NCBI RefSeq assembly: GCF_965363235.1
Contig: NC_134840.1
Location: 86,090,916-86,154,915 of the forward strand
Source of the DNA: Mytilus galloprovincialis
Lineage: Eukaryota; Mollusca; Bivalvia; Mytilida; Mytilidae
Direction: 5' to 3'
Length of the DNA stretch: 64,000 bases
The position numbers and the translations under genes are program-made. The notes under the pieces are model-generated. The model was not told where the DNA came from. It saw only the letters and a program-made list of their open reading frames with translations, and searched no databases. Each line of letters starts with the position of its first letter. Positions within the stretch are counted from its first letter, which is position 1. Of the stretch, positions 34,701 through 49,700 are shown one piece after another.

Positions 34701-37700
34701 AAGATGTTAAACATTGATCTTACCACTATCTTAAGTATTTTAGAGATTTATTTATTCATAATTAGCCTTGATATTTCCTTTCAGGACAATTTTTTTTAAG
34801 TGTTGACATGAAATTTCGTAGATGCTTAAGTGCCAATTAATTCGAATCAACTCCTGTATCGATGCACGTTTACGAAATATTAAAACGCAATAAAGTTACT
34901 TTGACCTATAATGGTAAATACTTTTATAAATTGTGACTTGGATGGATACTTGTATCATTGGTACTTATACCACATCTTCTTATATCTATAAAATAGATGT
35001 TCTGACTGTGGTAATTTTCTTCCTAAGATAAACGACCATATACTGCTTTCGAAAAGTTTCATAACATATATTTTGAAAGTTAAACTTTAAATATTTTTTA
35101 TGGTTTTTAGTTTTTTGGCCAAACAAAAATTGGTGCACTATTTGGTTGAATATTTGTTAACAATAATCTGTTTATGTCTGTTTGGGTTTCTCACAAAAAA
35201 AGTATGACAGTGTTTTCCGTTTCTTGTTTTGTCAAGTTTTATTAACACCTTTTTTTATATGTAGCTTGGAGTTCGGTATTTTTCAGTTAATAAATTATTT
35301 AGTCTATTTTTTTTTTTTAAATATTTTGGTTGTTTATTTTTGAATTTATATTTATTTTAAGATTCTATAAATCCATATTCATGTACTATTTTCGATTAAT
35401 ATATTTACTTAAGCACACTATATTTATAAAGTCCTATAGTAGAAAATAAAAGAAAACCGATATAATTCCATACGGATATATTTTATTTCACTTTTGCACG
35501 GCCGTTAGTCCAGTTTAAAAATGAATAGAAGGAAATGTAGGAGCAGTGAAACTTTTTAGACAGTAACTTACTGCCATAACTTACAAAAAGATCCGTATAG
35601 AAGTTAATAATAAGATATCTTAAGACTGAATATAATATTCAGTCTTAAGATATCTTATACAACATGTAGACTAAAGCTCTAAATAGTCCTAAGTTTGAAA
35701 ATTTGCAAATAATTCAAAAAGAGACTTTAAAAAACTACTTCTTACAATCTTTCATTACGTTGCACATTGTTGCAATCATTTCTTGTTTGAAAAGTCAGTC
35801 TTTTAACTGCTATTGATTAATATTGTGATACCTAAACAAAAATCTTTAATATCAGTTGAATAAAGATAAAGTGTTAATTTCATAGGTATCGTTATCTAGT
35901 CGACCGATCAGATAAATTTAATGCAAACAAAACATTTAGAAAACAATAAAACCATTATTTCACAGTTATTTAAAACAAATTATCCCGTAAAAGCTCAAAC
36001 TTCCATTAAATATCTTCAAATCGTGACATTTATTAGTTTAAATGGATTGTTTCTACTGTTATAACATTTTAAAATAAATTTCAAGTGTACTTAACAAATA
36101 TTTTAAAAACCTCGAGAGAGCAGAAAATGATAGTGAAATGATCGATGCCACATACACTGCCATGTCTTTGACTTTTAGAATTACTTAGTCAGAACCGCGT
36201 TTGATTTTTTACTCTCACTGATTCATATACATGTTAGTATAACTATATCAATTACCAGAAGTCCATTAGTAGGGACCCTAATAAGGGACTTTTGTGGGAA
36301 TTTCTGATAGGCAACCTACAATGACAAGTTAAAATAAAGTGTTTTGTCATGTTGTAATTATTTTATGGTTTTTGACTTGAAGAGAGAGCAATAATTTTAA
36401 TTTAAATTCAAAATTCTATTGTTATATAAATCAACTTCTATGATTTATACAAAAAATCCACAAAGCAAAATAGTAAGTACTACAAACATGTATATTATAA
36501 ATAACAAGAAGAATAAGTATGATTAAACAAACTTTATTAGAGTTTACAATTCAATTACGAGTCCTGTTTTTATGTACAAACGACTGATTCATTTATAACG
36601 TTACGTATATAATATATATAATCTTTATTCGCAGAACCATTTGATATCATTCGGTTTTTGTGTTCATGAACAGAAAATATTTTTATTTTTTTTTAAACTA
36701 TATTAAAACGCGCAAAAAATAAGAAAAAAGGGGTGTTCATTCCCCAAGCGCCTGTGTAATTTTAATGCTTATTTTATATGAAGTTAGAACAATTGTTATT
36801 AAAAATATCACAAGCTCGGATCAAAATAATTATATATGAACCAGTCACTACTACGGGGGTTGAGGGAGAGAAACGAAATTGACTATCAATACCGGACATG
36901 AGGGTCTCGCACGGTAGAATAGGATACGGAAAATTTAAATACGATACAAAGTAATACGTAGTAGCACTTTACATTTATATGCACAAAACACAAACAGGTT
37001 TGTTAGTCTTGTATGATTTTTAATTTTAGTTACTTGTGTATAATTCGGAGTTTAGTATGACGTCCATTAGCACTAGTACATATTTTTTAAGGGGCCAGCT
37101 GAAGGACGCCTACGGGTGTGGGAGTTTCTCGCTACATTGAAGACCTATTGGTGGCCTTCGGTTGTTGTCTGCTCTATGGTCGGCTTGTTGTCGCTTTGAC
37201 ACATCCCCCATTTCCTTTCTCAATTTTATATATAATGTTAAAAGGCAGATAATTCAAGTAAGAAAGTGCACACAAATAAACGGATCAACTTCATATTTCC
37301 CAAAAGTAACAAGTTGTTATATAGATATATAACATATAATAAATTCCTGGTCTATAAATGCCAAAGATTTTTTTCCAATGCATGTGTTACGAAAAAAAAA
37401 AAGTAGAAATGGATACATTTTTTAAATACTTAAAAAAAAAATCATAGACGATTAGGACGTCGCAACAGAAAATATTGTATCTTAATTAGGAGATATCATA
37501 CTATGTTGAAGTTATATAAACACAAAAGGTGTATTTTATTTTTGGACTAAACGATTATTTAAACCAATACTCCTTTGAGGTCAATATGACGTGTGTTCTT
37601 TCCCTTTCAATCAGCTATTTCTGCTACGAAAACGATAACATATATCACAAATATCAACGATTGATTAATTGTTTATTGGCTGCTTAACGTCCAGTGGCAT

Positions 37701-40700
37701 ATATTTCATGCATGTTCAGGACGAAAAAAAAAAGATTAATTGACAGAACTGAAAAGCACTGGCCTTACTGCATTATAAAACATAAACAGGAGAAATGATT
37801 TAAATAAGAAAACCTTTTAAATTATGAAGCATTTGATGTGTTTTGTTTAAGCAAGCTTTCAAACTTTGTTTCAGCTGTCCTGACGGATGTGATTAGGAAC
37901 TGTGATTACACAAAAGCTTGTCGAGATGATGTTGTTATTAAGCAAGGCGACACGGGTGACAGGTATGTCATATGTTCCCTAAATGTTTAAGTATGACTCT
38001 TTAAAAAAAAAATTAACATACTTTGAGCAATATTATATTTATAGTGATTTCGATATGATTTACTGGGACAAATCCTTTTGGCCGAATCTTTGACTGAAAA
38101 ACAAGTGATAATCCACAAAAGCAACAGAATCATTTATAATTTTGTATCCATGGATATGACTGGGAGTCATGGAATCATCAAACAAAAACTCATATTTTAC
38201 CATTGCTTTGTATAAATTAACTAGCAACATCTTCCCTTTCATGAATGTGACTTACCGAATTAGACTATTTACCGGATTTGTTATAACATAAGCAACGCGA
38301 CGGGTGCCACATGTGGAGCAGGATCTGCTTACCCTTCCGGAGCACTTGAGATCACCTCTAGTTTTTGGCGGGGTTCGTGTTGCTTATTCTTTAGTTTTCT
38401 ATGTTGTGTCATGTGTTCTATTATTGTTTGTCTGTTTGTCTTCTTTCATTTTTAGCCAGGCGTTGTCAGTTTATTTTTGATTTATGAGTTTGACTGTCCC
38501 TCTGGTATCTTTCGTCCCTATTCTAAGTTTATGCCATCCTGAAAACTATAATAAATAGCAGGGGCGGACCCATATTTTGTTTAGGGGTCACCAAAAGAAA
38601 GTGACAAAACAAATGATAACACATAGTTTTCAAAATTTATTCCAATTACCAATCGGTGATTAAGTGAAAGTGTACTCAGCTCAAGTGCACGTTTAACAGT
38701 CATCATCATTGTTATGCAAGCAAAAGTAACCGATCATATTAAAGTCTAAGTGGGAGTCATAGTGCACGTGCATCAGTGTTAGTTCTTTTAGTAATTTCTC
38801 TATTATTGTTGAAACATTATCAGGATTATAAGGTCACTATTAGAATGCTTACTTTCATAACTAGTTATTATCATGTAGGCAATTTTACGAAGAAATTCAG
38901 ATTGTCAAACGTAACATGTCGCAGTTCTTAATGCTTTCAGTTGCTTACTATTTCACTGTTTCTTTGTACTTTGCAAAAAATTTAAAACAAAATACACACA
39001 TTTTTTCATATCGGAAGACAGACCACAAAGTTGTAAAAATCAAGACAGTTTTAGATTATCGCGCCATGACATGCTATATGAAAATTAGGAAATGTGGTAT
39101 GATTGTCAATAAAACAGCTATCCACCAAAGTTCAAATGAAACGTTTAAAATTGAAAATGACTCATCTTTTTCATACCTCCACATGAAAGGCATCGAATTA
39201 GCAGTTAACGATCGGTAAAACACATTTATTGTATAAAACTACATGTCAAGGTACATGCTTTGCCTTAAAATCAATTATATTGGAAATAACGACTAGCATA
39301 TTATCAGTGTTTGGATTATAATTGGAAAAATAATCAAAAAAAAAGGCATATCTTTCGGGATTATGTCCTTAAATTTCTTTAACGTTTTTTTTTTTTTTTA
39401 TCTTTCCTGCTGGAACTGGACGAAATTCTGAATCTAGAGTTGTCCCTGAAAGATGGCTCCCTCTAATTGTTTAAATATTGCATTCTTTTGATAGATGTGC
39501 ATTTTAGTGTTAAGAAGTTTCGGTCGTAAGGATATGATCGTTAAATAATCGTATTTTAACAAATTAATGTTAAAATGAATTGTTTTAAAAAAAATGTTTT
39601 TAATTTGGAATAATCAAACAATCATATAATGTTTTATTCGTGTGCTTAATCATAATTTAAATTTTGAATTTAAACCAAATATTGATTTCCGACGCATAAT
39701 AGAACGTTTTAAACTTAAGGTGAAAGGAAAACTGATGATAGGAACTAATAAAATGATAATGTATCCTTTTGCAATTCACTCTATTTACAGGACTAATTTA
39801 GCAAGCGTCATATGTCTCAGCAGTTTACTTGACGTAATAATACCTTTACGAAAAAAATTATATGCTTCTTAGTATTTTTAAAGCACGAGCAATTTAAAAT
39901 AAAGAAAACAAAATATATTTTGATCGTGTTTGTACTGGTACTTTGTCATTTAATTATAAGGTACCCAGGTTAAACATTTTATTCTCACCTAAAACCAATC
40001 ATGTTTTCCAAAAAGCCATTAATTTGTATCAACAAATTCCTATTTCTGACACCAAACAAACAAAGAAAAATATAAACGCTTTCAATATATTAAATTATCA
40101 AAATATAAAAACACATTTAGAGACCTTTGTGAAAGTCATTACTTTTTAAATTAATGACAAGAACATGTTGAAATTCTCAGGTTTTTCATTATGCTTACTG
40201 GGACGACATCCGTGTACATCGATACGGTGAAATCGGACGAGGAAAATGCTGTGGTGGCGGAGGAGATGTCAGAGAAAGATATCATCGAAAAGATGTTAGA
40301 AGAAGAGACTGGGAAGAAGAAAAAATTGGATAGGAAAAAATACGGAAAATTTATTCTCCACTACGGTAAGAGAAGATGTTTCTGTCTGTTAGAACTAGAG
40401 ATTCGTGGAATTCAAAAGCTCATTTTGAAGAATTCGCTAACATTTATTTACAAAACAAAGTTTCTCCGGTAAGGGACAGTTTTTGTTTTGTCTTTTAGAC
40501 TTTAGCATCGTGTTGACAGATCATAGATGCTTTCTGAATTCCCCTGAATTGGTATTTAAAAAAAAACCAGTCTTCACTAAAATTTTCAATATGGAAGCTT
40601 AATTGGTGCATTTTCAGTTTATGACAACATATTGGAGCATTTCTGAATAAAATACCAATTGATAAAATTAGAATGCATGAAGAGGAGTTCAAACTTGCTA

Positions 40701-43700
40701 AACCGGATTTTAGAACATTTTACTACCTATCATAATTATGCTAGATTTGGTAATGTCTCGAACGATGAATGTAATTTCGTTCCAGAAGATATTTTCAATT
40801 AAACACTAAGAAAGGACAATTTTTAATAATAAAAAAAGTACCATTGTGAATGGATCACTTATTTTTAAAAATCCAAATCCTGAAACAATTCGAATAATAA
40901 AGTACTTACATGTTATACTCATTTTTAAATATAACCTGCACGGCATAGCGTATTTTTAACAAAGATTTGTATTATATGATACTAATACTAAAGTAAAAAC
41001 ACACAAAGAAAACAGACACACAAATAACAAAAAAAGGGAAAAGAAAAACAAACAAACAAACAAAGCCCTGTGTTGAAGGCCGTACATCTATATATATAAT
41101 TGTTTACTTTTAACACATTGTGACTTGGATGGAGAGTTGTCTCAATGGTTTACATTGTCATATAAGCTAGATGTTTGGTTAGTCATAAAACCAGGCTCAA
41201 CCCACCATTATTCTTAAAATGCCCTGTATCAAGTCAGGAATATGGCAGTTGTTATCAAGTAGTCCGTTTCTCTGTAAAATTTGTTGGCGTTCTTTTTGTA
41301 GCAGTTCAGTGTTTCTGTAGTTTCGGGGTTTATTTTTCTTATAGTCGATGTGTTCCCTCAGTTTAGTTCTGTAAACCGGATTTATTTCAGTTGTTCGATT
41401 TATGACTATTGAACAGCTGGTATACTACTATTGCTTTTATTCACCACATTTTCTTATTTCTTTAAAAAATGGAATGTCCTCCTTTTATTTTAGTAAATTG
41501 ATTTAATGTTCAATAATCATGACTGCCTTTAATGACCAACAATCTATTTCTTGAAAACCGTAATAAATTCACCATTAAATAAAGCAATAAAGTTAATATT
41601 TCATTGTTAGATATCGTAATACACTTGAAATGATCAGTGTACAATAAAATGTTGTTCCATTGTTTTGAGTTCTGTCAAGTGCGTGTACGGAATTTATGTC
41701 ACGAATTTATATACAACATCCCTATTTTATTATTATAAAACTCTTGTGAAATGGAAAATTATAACTTGAGCCATTTTCATTGAAAATATAGTTTGTGATT
41801 AATAAGAATGCTGAGCATAACAAGTGGTAAGTAGACTAGACTATACACTTGAAGTATTCAGCTGCTGCCTAGATGGGTTTTTTGTTATTTAAATGCGTGC
41901 ATGGATTTTTGTCATATACAATACCCCCTTTTCCAATTTTAAACCACTTCTGTTAAGGATAATTATTAAGGCATTTTCTAAATATGCTTTTTGATTAATA
42001 AGAATACCGATCATGACATTTGGTAATATATGTAGACTAAACATTGATGCCATCGTTACGTGCACGTAAATGGCCATTATTTCAACTACAATAACACGTA
42101 AAGGGTCATTATTTCAACTACATAAACCCATGTTAAATTTATTTTACATGTGTTTCCAAATGTATCCTTACGTAGCCGTTTCATATCGTTTTTTAATTAC
42201 ACAATGTATTGAATTATAATTCTATTAAATCTTTTTTAAATTCCATAAGGTATTTTTAGTTCAGAAAAAAATGAAATTACATCTTTTATTAGGAGAAATA
42301 AAGTTAACATTTTTATGTAATTTCTTTTTATACTGTGATTATTTATGTCCCATTCCGATCCAATTACAAAACTTTTCGGATTTATGAACAAGTTAACCGT
42401 CTGTATAAAAATTCAATACACTTGATAACATACTGGTAATAATAAAATTACTCATTCTATTGATGATATAGCAAGAGATAATATATATAGAAATTTCAAT
42501 CAACATATTAAATTTATCTACCCAGTAAGACGTTCAAGTTATTAAATGATACAATACGATTTTGTGTGGATGTTTACGTCTGTTCGTTGGTATGGATCCC
42601 TGAGCAGAATATAAATTATTTTTGGTTTTATTTATAGAGGCAGGAAAGAGTTTTGGTGAAGTTGCCCTGATGAGTGAGGATGCTGTAAGGAATGCGACGG
42701 TCATTGCCGATGAGGAAACTGACCTCTTGGTTGTTAGCAGGGAGTTGTTTAATAGATCTATGAAGGTAATGATTTTTTTAAATAAAACCTTACAACTGTA
42801 TCAATTTGTATGATATAACTCTGCTTTAAGATTATATATAAATAATTATTTTGACATTTAAAATGAAATTTGATTAAAGCAATAAACGGGTAATAAATAG
42901 TTTAAATAAATAGTACTCAAGTTGAGGATATTTACACATGGAAATTGAAAAGTACATACTAGTATACTATATTCAGTGTCATGTCCCTAGTTTCAAGTGG
43001 CAATTTTAGTTGCACATTACATAATTTTAAAATGTTTAACAAAAGGAAAAGCAAGTTATGGAAAAGCAGCTAAGATATGCTACTGTTTGATTACGTTTTA
43101 AAACATATAAAAGAGGAACTGAAAGGGGGTTACAGACTATAGAGGAAAATGATAAAATTGAGGTGCAGAATACAGAACAAACAAAATCCAGACCACAAAA
43201 ATTGTTAAGAAAAGGCAAAGAAAGGATAATTATGGGTGCTGAAATATGAAGAATAGGGAATATCTTGGCAAAACTGGACAAAGAATAGAAAACAAGGGAA
43301 CATGCTCTCGTCCAATATTAGAAATCAAATCGGGAAAATTATATGTTTCCTCAAAATAGTCTATATAGTCAAATAATGTTACTTTTGAGGTCATGAATGC
43401 ATCACGGATTCTGATTATTCAAATATGACGTTAAAACATTTTCTTGGTAGCCATACTAAAATATAATTTACATTTTAGGCAAAGCAAGAAGAAGAGTATA
43501 AAGAAAGAGAAGACTTTATACAAAAATGTCCTCTCTTCAGATCTTGGACCTCTAGATTTAAAAGGTTATTGGAATTAAGTATAAGAAAAGAGACGTTCCC
43601 GTTTGGTACCGTTATTGCTCGTCAAGGAGAACCGGTTTCTGGTCTTTTCTTTATTCTAAGGTAAATAAATGTTCAAGTATTACTGCAAACATGTCATCTT

Positions 43701-46700
43701 GAAATGAATCTTATTCAAGAAGAAAATAAATACGAATGTCAAGGTGTGAAACGCAACATGTCTAACGTGTACAGATAATTGCATGTTATTCAACTTATTA
43801 TTTACTTTATATTTAAGACGAACGTGGTTAAGGTGCATTTGCATTTATATATGTTATACTAATTATATTCGGAGCATGCATGCTGTGAATCTGTTGACGC
43901 CTTTTGAAATTTTCATTCTTTTGTATAATAATTTTACAGGTAACATTTACAATATAAGGCCTCTCCCTTTTCATGTTCACATTCAAATTTGTCTGCATGT
44001 GTATTGTTTATATTTATCGTTCTGACTTGCTCTGAATATAATTGTAACACCTATTCATATGATTGTAGACATGTATTTGTATTTCCTAGTTACGAAACCA
44101 AATCACGTTACTTGAATACCCTAATCAGACATGATAGTTCCTTTTCAATTTACATAGTATGAGATTTAACTGAAACCCCCATATGAATTAATTTATCATT
44201 TCATCTTACAAGTTTTACAATTAAAATTCTAGACAGTGACTTTATATGATGATTAAAAAGCATATGCATTTGTAAATGCACGTTTTAACTTAATTTTAAA
44301 CACCATATCCTAAGGGCTATGGTGTTAGTACTTTTTTTTTTAACTGTATCGGTTTATTGATATGCGGAGCCTTTTTGGCAAATAAAAACGTATTTATATA
44401 TATAAAAAAGGAGATGTGGAATGATTGCAAACATAGCAACATTTAAATTCCCAACTTCCATTGAAGCTGTTACCAAACATTTCTATGGGTAAAAAGTAAA
44501 AACCACAAAAATACTGAACTCAGAGGAAAATCAATTCGGAAAGTCCATAATCACATGGCAAAATCAAATAACAAAACGCATCAAAAACGAATGTACAAAA
44601 ACTTTTTTACTCCTGACTTGGTACAGGCATTTTCAAATGTAGAAAATGGTGGATTGAACCTGGTTTTATAGCTAGCTAAACCTCTCACTTGTATGACAGT
44701 CGCATCAAATTCCATTATATTGTCACCGATGCGTGAACAAAACAAACAGACATAATGGGTAAAAATGTCAAAAATAGGGGCACAGCAGTCAACATTGTGT
44801 TATCATCTTAATCACTATAAAACACCAAATGTAACGAAGAAGCACAAAAAGGCATACATCAAATTAACATCCTCATTTTGATTATATTATACGATTTTAT
44901 TTGTCTATGTAAAATGCACCCATCAAGGAAGGAGGGTTTTGAGTACTGGTGTAAAATTGCGCGTTTAAAATTCGCACAGGTAGACATGAAATAATTTTGT
45001 CGTTCAAAGTATGACGGGATGCATAAATACAGTCACGCAGAAAAGATATAACAAAAACTGACTTAACAGTTAAAGTAATAATAATAAATAAAATAATAGT
45101 GTGGTTCAAAGTATGACGGGATACATAAGTACAGAGTCACGTCAAATGTATATCACAAAAAAGTTGGTTAACAGTAAAAGTAATATTAATAAATAAAATA
45201 ATTTTGTCATTCAAAGTATGACAAGATACATAGGTACAGAGTCACATCATAAAATAATTTTGTCATTCAAAGTATGACCAGATACATAGGTACAGAGTCA
45301 CATCATAAAAAAACACTTACAAAAAATGTCCCAAACTATTTACAATGTACTTGTGTTCGCAGTTTAAGCATTGTTTACAATATTCTCAATACATGCAAAC
45401 CGTTCACTTTGGTTTAATTTTTTTGAGTGGGAAGAAAATTAAAATCGTCTTATAATTCAGTACTCATGGTTAATGTTTCAAAAAAGCGACAGTGATCGAG
45501 TGGTTTCAACTTTGAAAAGCCTAAATTCACCTTTTTTTACTTTTGACTTGTCATTTAAACAACTACATGCCATTCCTTTTTTGAAAGTTATAAAATTCGG
45601 TTAACTGCATGAAACATCTTTACAAACCAAATTATTGGCGTCGGAGTACTTGAAATGCCAAACGCAGATTTTGATGGTTTTATGTTATGATCTGTTAACT
45701 ATTGTTAAAGAAAACTTTCATCTTATTTGTTATTGTTTTGTTCTATGATTTTTTAACGCTGATTCTTATGCTGATTGAAGAAAATATGTGTTGCTATGCA
45801 TGTTAGCTGGTTTTCTTTTGTTCACTTCAGTGTTCCTGTTGTTTGTTTGTTTTCCTCTTTTCCTAATGTGGTTGATGTGTTTCCCTCGATTTTAGTTTGT
45901 AACCCGGATATTTTTTTCTCTCAATCGATGTATGACCTTTAAATACCGGTATACTACTGTCGGCTTTATTTAGAGACTTTAATTCGTGTTAAAGAATACA
46001 GCCAGTTTAATGGAGAGGAATTTTGAATGATCTGTGATTATACATTACTATTTGTTTTTAGTGGTCAAGCCAAATCAACTGTCCAGCCTGCACTACATCA
46101 CCAACAGTACCCACAGTTAATGAAACTCGATGTAAACGAGGTTGCTGCTGAACTTGGGAGGTAGGTTCTGATTGATGGATCATGTCTATATTTATATAAT
46201 CCGCTGACATGAAACTGCATCGATAACATTTATAAAATATTGAAATTAATGGAATCACTAGGATTTTTTTACCCTCAGAAATAAGCCATTTCGGTCATAA
46301 CAAGTTGGGCTTTTAATGCACTTCCTAAGATGAAACGCGCGTCAATTAAATTGTAATACAACAATTTGGTCAATTGGAATGTTGGTGGACGCTTCATACC
46401 AAAGGGTGTATCTAGCCTAGAATTCAGCATTTCTGTGCTAACATAGAATATCTCTGAAGCTATATATATATATATATATATCATTTTTTAAATATATATT
46501 TGATGTTGAATCAAATGTTTTAATAATTCTAAACATAAAGACTTTCGTACTTTAAAGACATGGTTTTTCTTAGCCATATTAGGCATACTAGTAATATTTT
46601 AGAATTTGTGGTTTTAATGCCCTTCAAATTAGTAATTGATTTTGCATTATAACTACATTGATTCGAAATCCCCTTTGTTTATTCTTTGTATACGTGTTAT

Positions 46701-49700
46701 ATATGTGTCATTGCTTTTAAACATATTGCAGAGAAAATTACAATAAACTGGTACAAAAGAAAGAAAAAGATCTGACACAGGAACAGATCAAAATTCGACG
46801 GAAAGAAGGCTATGCTGCAGCAGAGAGACATAGAAACCAAAGTAGGATTGAACTTTGTTCTATAGAAGAAAATGATCTCATAGGTAGGCTTTATCATAAT
46901 ACAGTATAAAATGTTTTCTCAACCAATAAAAAATGGCCACCATGATAAAGCCAATAGTACTGAAAGTTTCGTTATAAAACAATCAATGCAAAGTTCTTTT
47001 ACTTGGCTTGCCTACCAAACTTACATTGACCGTACTTATCCAGCAGCTTTTATAAAACAATACAGAATTTCAGCTTCTTCTTTTTTTTTAGATATCTACA
47101 GCATTATTTTTTCCTGATTTAATTAACAATATCCTTATATTTATTTTCATACTGACATATTTTATTATCTGTGTCTTTCAATTGACATTTTATACGCGGG
47201 AGTTGTATTTGTTTCGTTAAATATCAAATGTATTAGACCATTTGCTAATTTCAAATTAAACATAAAAAAGAGAATTAACATATTGTTATCACAAAATAAC
47301 TAAGATGTTGTAGATGATAACAAGTAGTGCAAGTTTACATATAAAGTTGGTTAAAGCAAAATTCTTGATAAAATATTAACTGGATTTATTTATTTTCTAT
47401 CATCATGTTATCACTTTCCAAACTCAAGTTCGTTCCTTGGTATAAAAAGTGTAGGGGAATTTGAAACTACATATTTTATGCATGCCACTAATAAATTTAA
47501 TTTCTTATTCAGGGGACTTAGAAATGGTGCTTGATTTAGAAACAAATTATAGTACCATAACATGTACTGCAAACACTGTTGCCATGGTACTGGATGCCAA
47601 AAATTACGATCGTCTGGTTGCTAAGAAAAACCAACAAACAGTCATTAAAATGTGCCAAACTGCAGCCCAGAAAATGTATTATAGACTTTATGCTTACAAA
47701 GGAGACCAAATTCCTTTTCTTAAATGTGCCTTAAAGAAGTTGAACGAAAAACTTCCAAGAAGACCCGAGTCAAAATACCAACGAAAACCAGTAGCTACAG
47801 ATAAATCAAAGATCATGGAAACTTTAATAGAATTATTTCTTCAAGGAAAAGGACCTTTGATAGAACCGTATGTCCCAGATTCTTTGTACTATCGGAAAAT
47901 GTCAGCACGAAAAGCTAAACACATGGAACAAAGTAAGAAACTAACTGAACGCTTGCATCCTGTAAGAAAACGTAGAACCATACCAAGGAGTCTCAAACAG
48001 CTAAAACGAATGGACGCAGAAAATGAACTTTTACACGTACCTGTCAGTCATGAAACAACGATAGTAAGATCTTTCGTTCGACCTGGAACGGCTTTAGGCA
48101 TTAAAGGTACAGAAAGGCCGAAGGAACATACCAAACTAAGACCAAAAACAGCTACTGAAAGGAGTACTGGCTTCTTTATCACAGAAGTAGATGGCGAATA
48201 TACAACTAATGTCGCCAAACCTTTTGACTCGCCACAAATATTTGAACAAATGGACCAAATACAACATGAAAAGTCTGAAGCACGTTCTAATGTTATATGC
48301 ACACTATCAGCTAAAGAGGAACTTAGAAATTATATGAAACAAACTGACCATGGAACAGAATCAACGGTAGATGGTTTATCTAATGACGATTTTTTCGATT
48401 GGGAAACGAGTGATAGTAATCTACGAACACTAGAAGATAGATTGAAAGATTTCTGCTCACAGTACACAAGTACTACAAGAGGTCCTCCTTTGTTAGCAGA
48501 ACTCAAACGCTTTTATATCAAAGATGAGAGAGAGGTAATTCTTATATTTAATCATGATAGCTAGCATTTGCCTAATCCCGATTTACAGTTGCTTACTGAA
48601 ATCTGTATCATGTGGACCTTGGATGTGTTCTGCTTCTTCATCAGGTTGTTGTCTCTTTGAAACATCCACCGTTTCCATTCTCTATTTTATCATACACGTA
48701 AAAAGTAGTAATTTGACGAGGGACTCGTTGATTTGAATTTTCCTTGGAGTTCGGTATTTTTATTATTTTTCTTTTTTTCCCACTAAACACAAGTATTATC
48801 ATTGGCAAACATAACACATCTCATTATTTTTATAGTCATTAAATTTAAACACCATTAAAAAGTAATAAGCACTGCCCTCAAATCATGGTACTAGTATTAT
48901 AAATTGGGAGTAAGTATTAAAAAGTCTTTTTTTCCAATAATTTCGTTATCGAAATTACTTTTCTATCAAAAAAATATCAAGGTGTTATATTAAATTAAAC
49001 GTATACCATACATTGTGTCATCAACCTCTGAGAGTGCAAATCAGATATAAACTTAATGCATTTGGTTGTTGGAAGTTGACGTTAACATTTCAATTTCATA
49101 ATTCACCTGGGTGTGATTAGAACCTAATATGTCACTTTGAAGTGGATGTTTACATCAACACTTTTAGCTTATATATTATTGATTACATGCTTATTCAAAT
49201 TTAATGCATTTATAAAAACAGTCTAATCATAGGTGATTAGATATAAATAATAATCATCAGTTTGAAAAGGTATTTTAGGTATAAGATCACAGGTGCATAG
49301 GCTCTATGAGTAAGATTTGAGTAGGGGCTAGAATTGCGGGATTGTACAATCATAGCCCAATGTCTCACCTGGTCTGTCGTTTTTGTTGTGCATTAGATTC
49401 CGATTGTTTCTACTATGTATAGGAGGAGAGTCTCAGATTTATAGTTGATTCGTGTCGTTAAGGCTTGTAAAACGTTGGAAGTCGTATTTTTTCAACAAAG
49501 AAACGGCACTGTGGGGACCAAATGTACTCTCCTTGAATGTTTTTTTTTTATTAATGTGAGGAGCTACTTACAGGAGCTTTTTAGAAAGAAAGAAACAAAG
49601 CTTTCATTGTCCTTTAAATTCACTTATAGTACAGAAATGACATTTAGGGGTAAAATAAAACCCATAATCGCACCTTAACTATGTGAAATTAGGGTAAATG

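Noticed and set aside
42665-42680. CTGATGAG, the hammerhead box, in exon 4 of the CNBD2-like gene
   Set aside because: No GAAA box or pairing stems follow; it encodes the L-M-S of the phosphate cassette.
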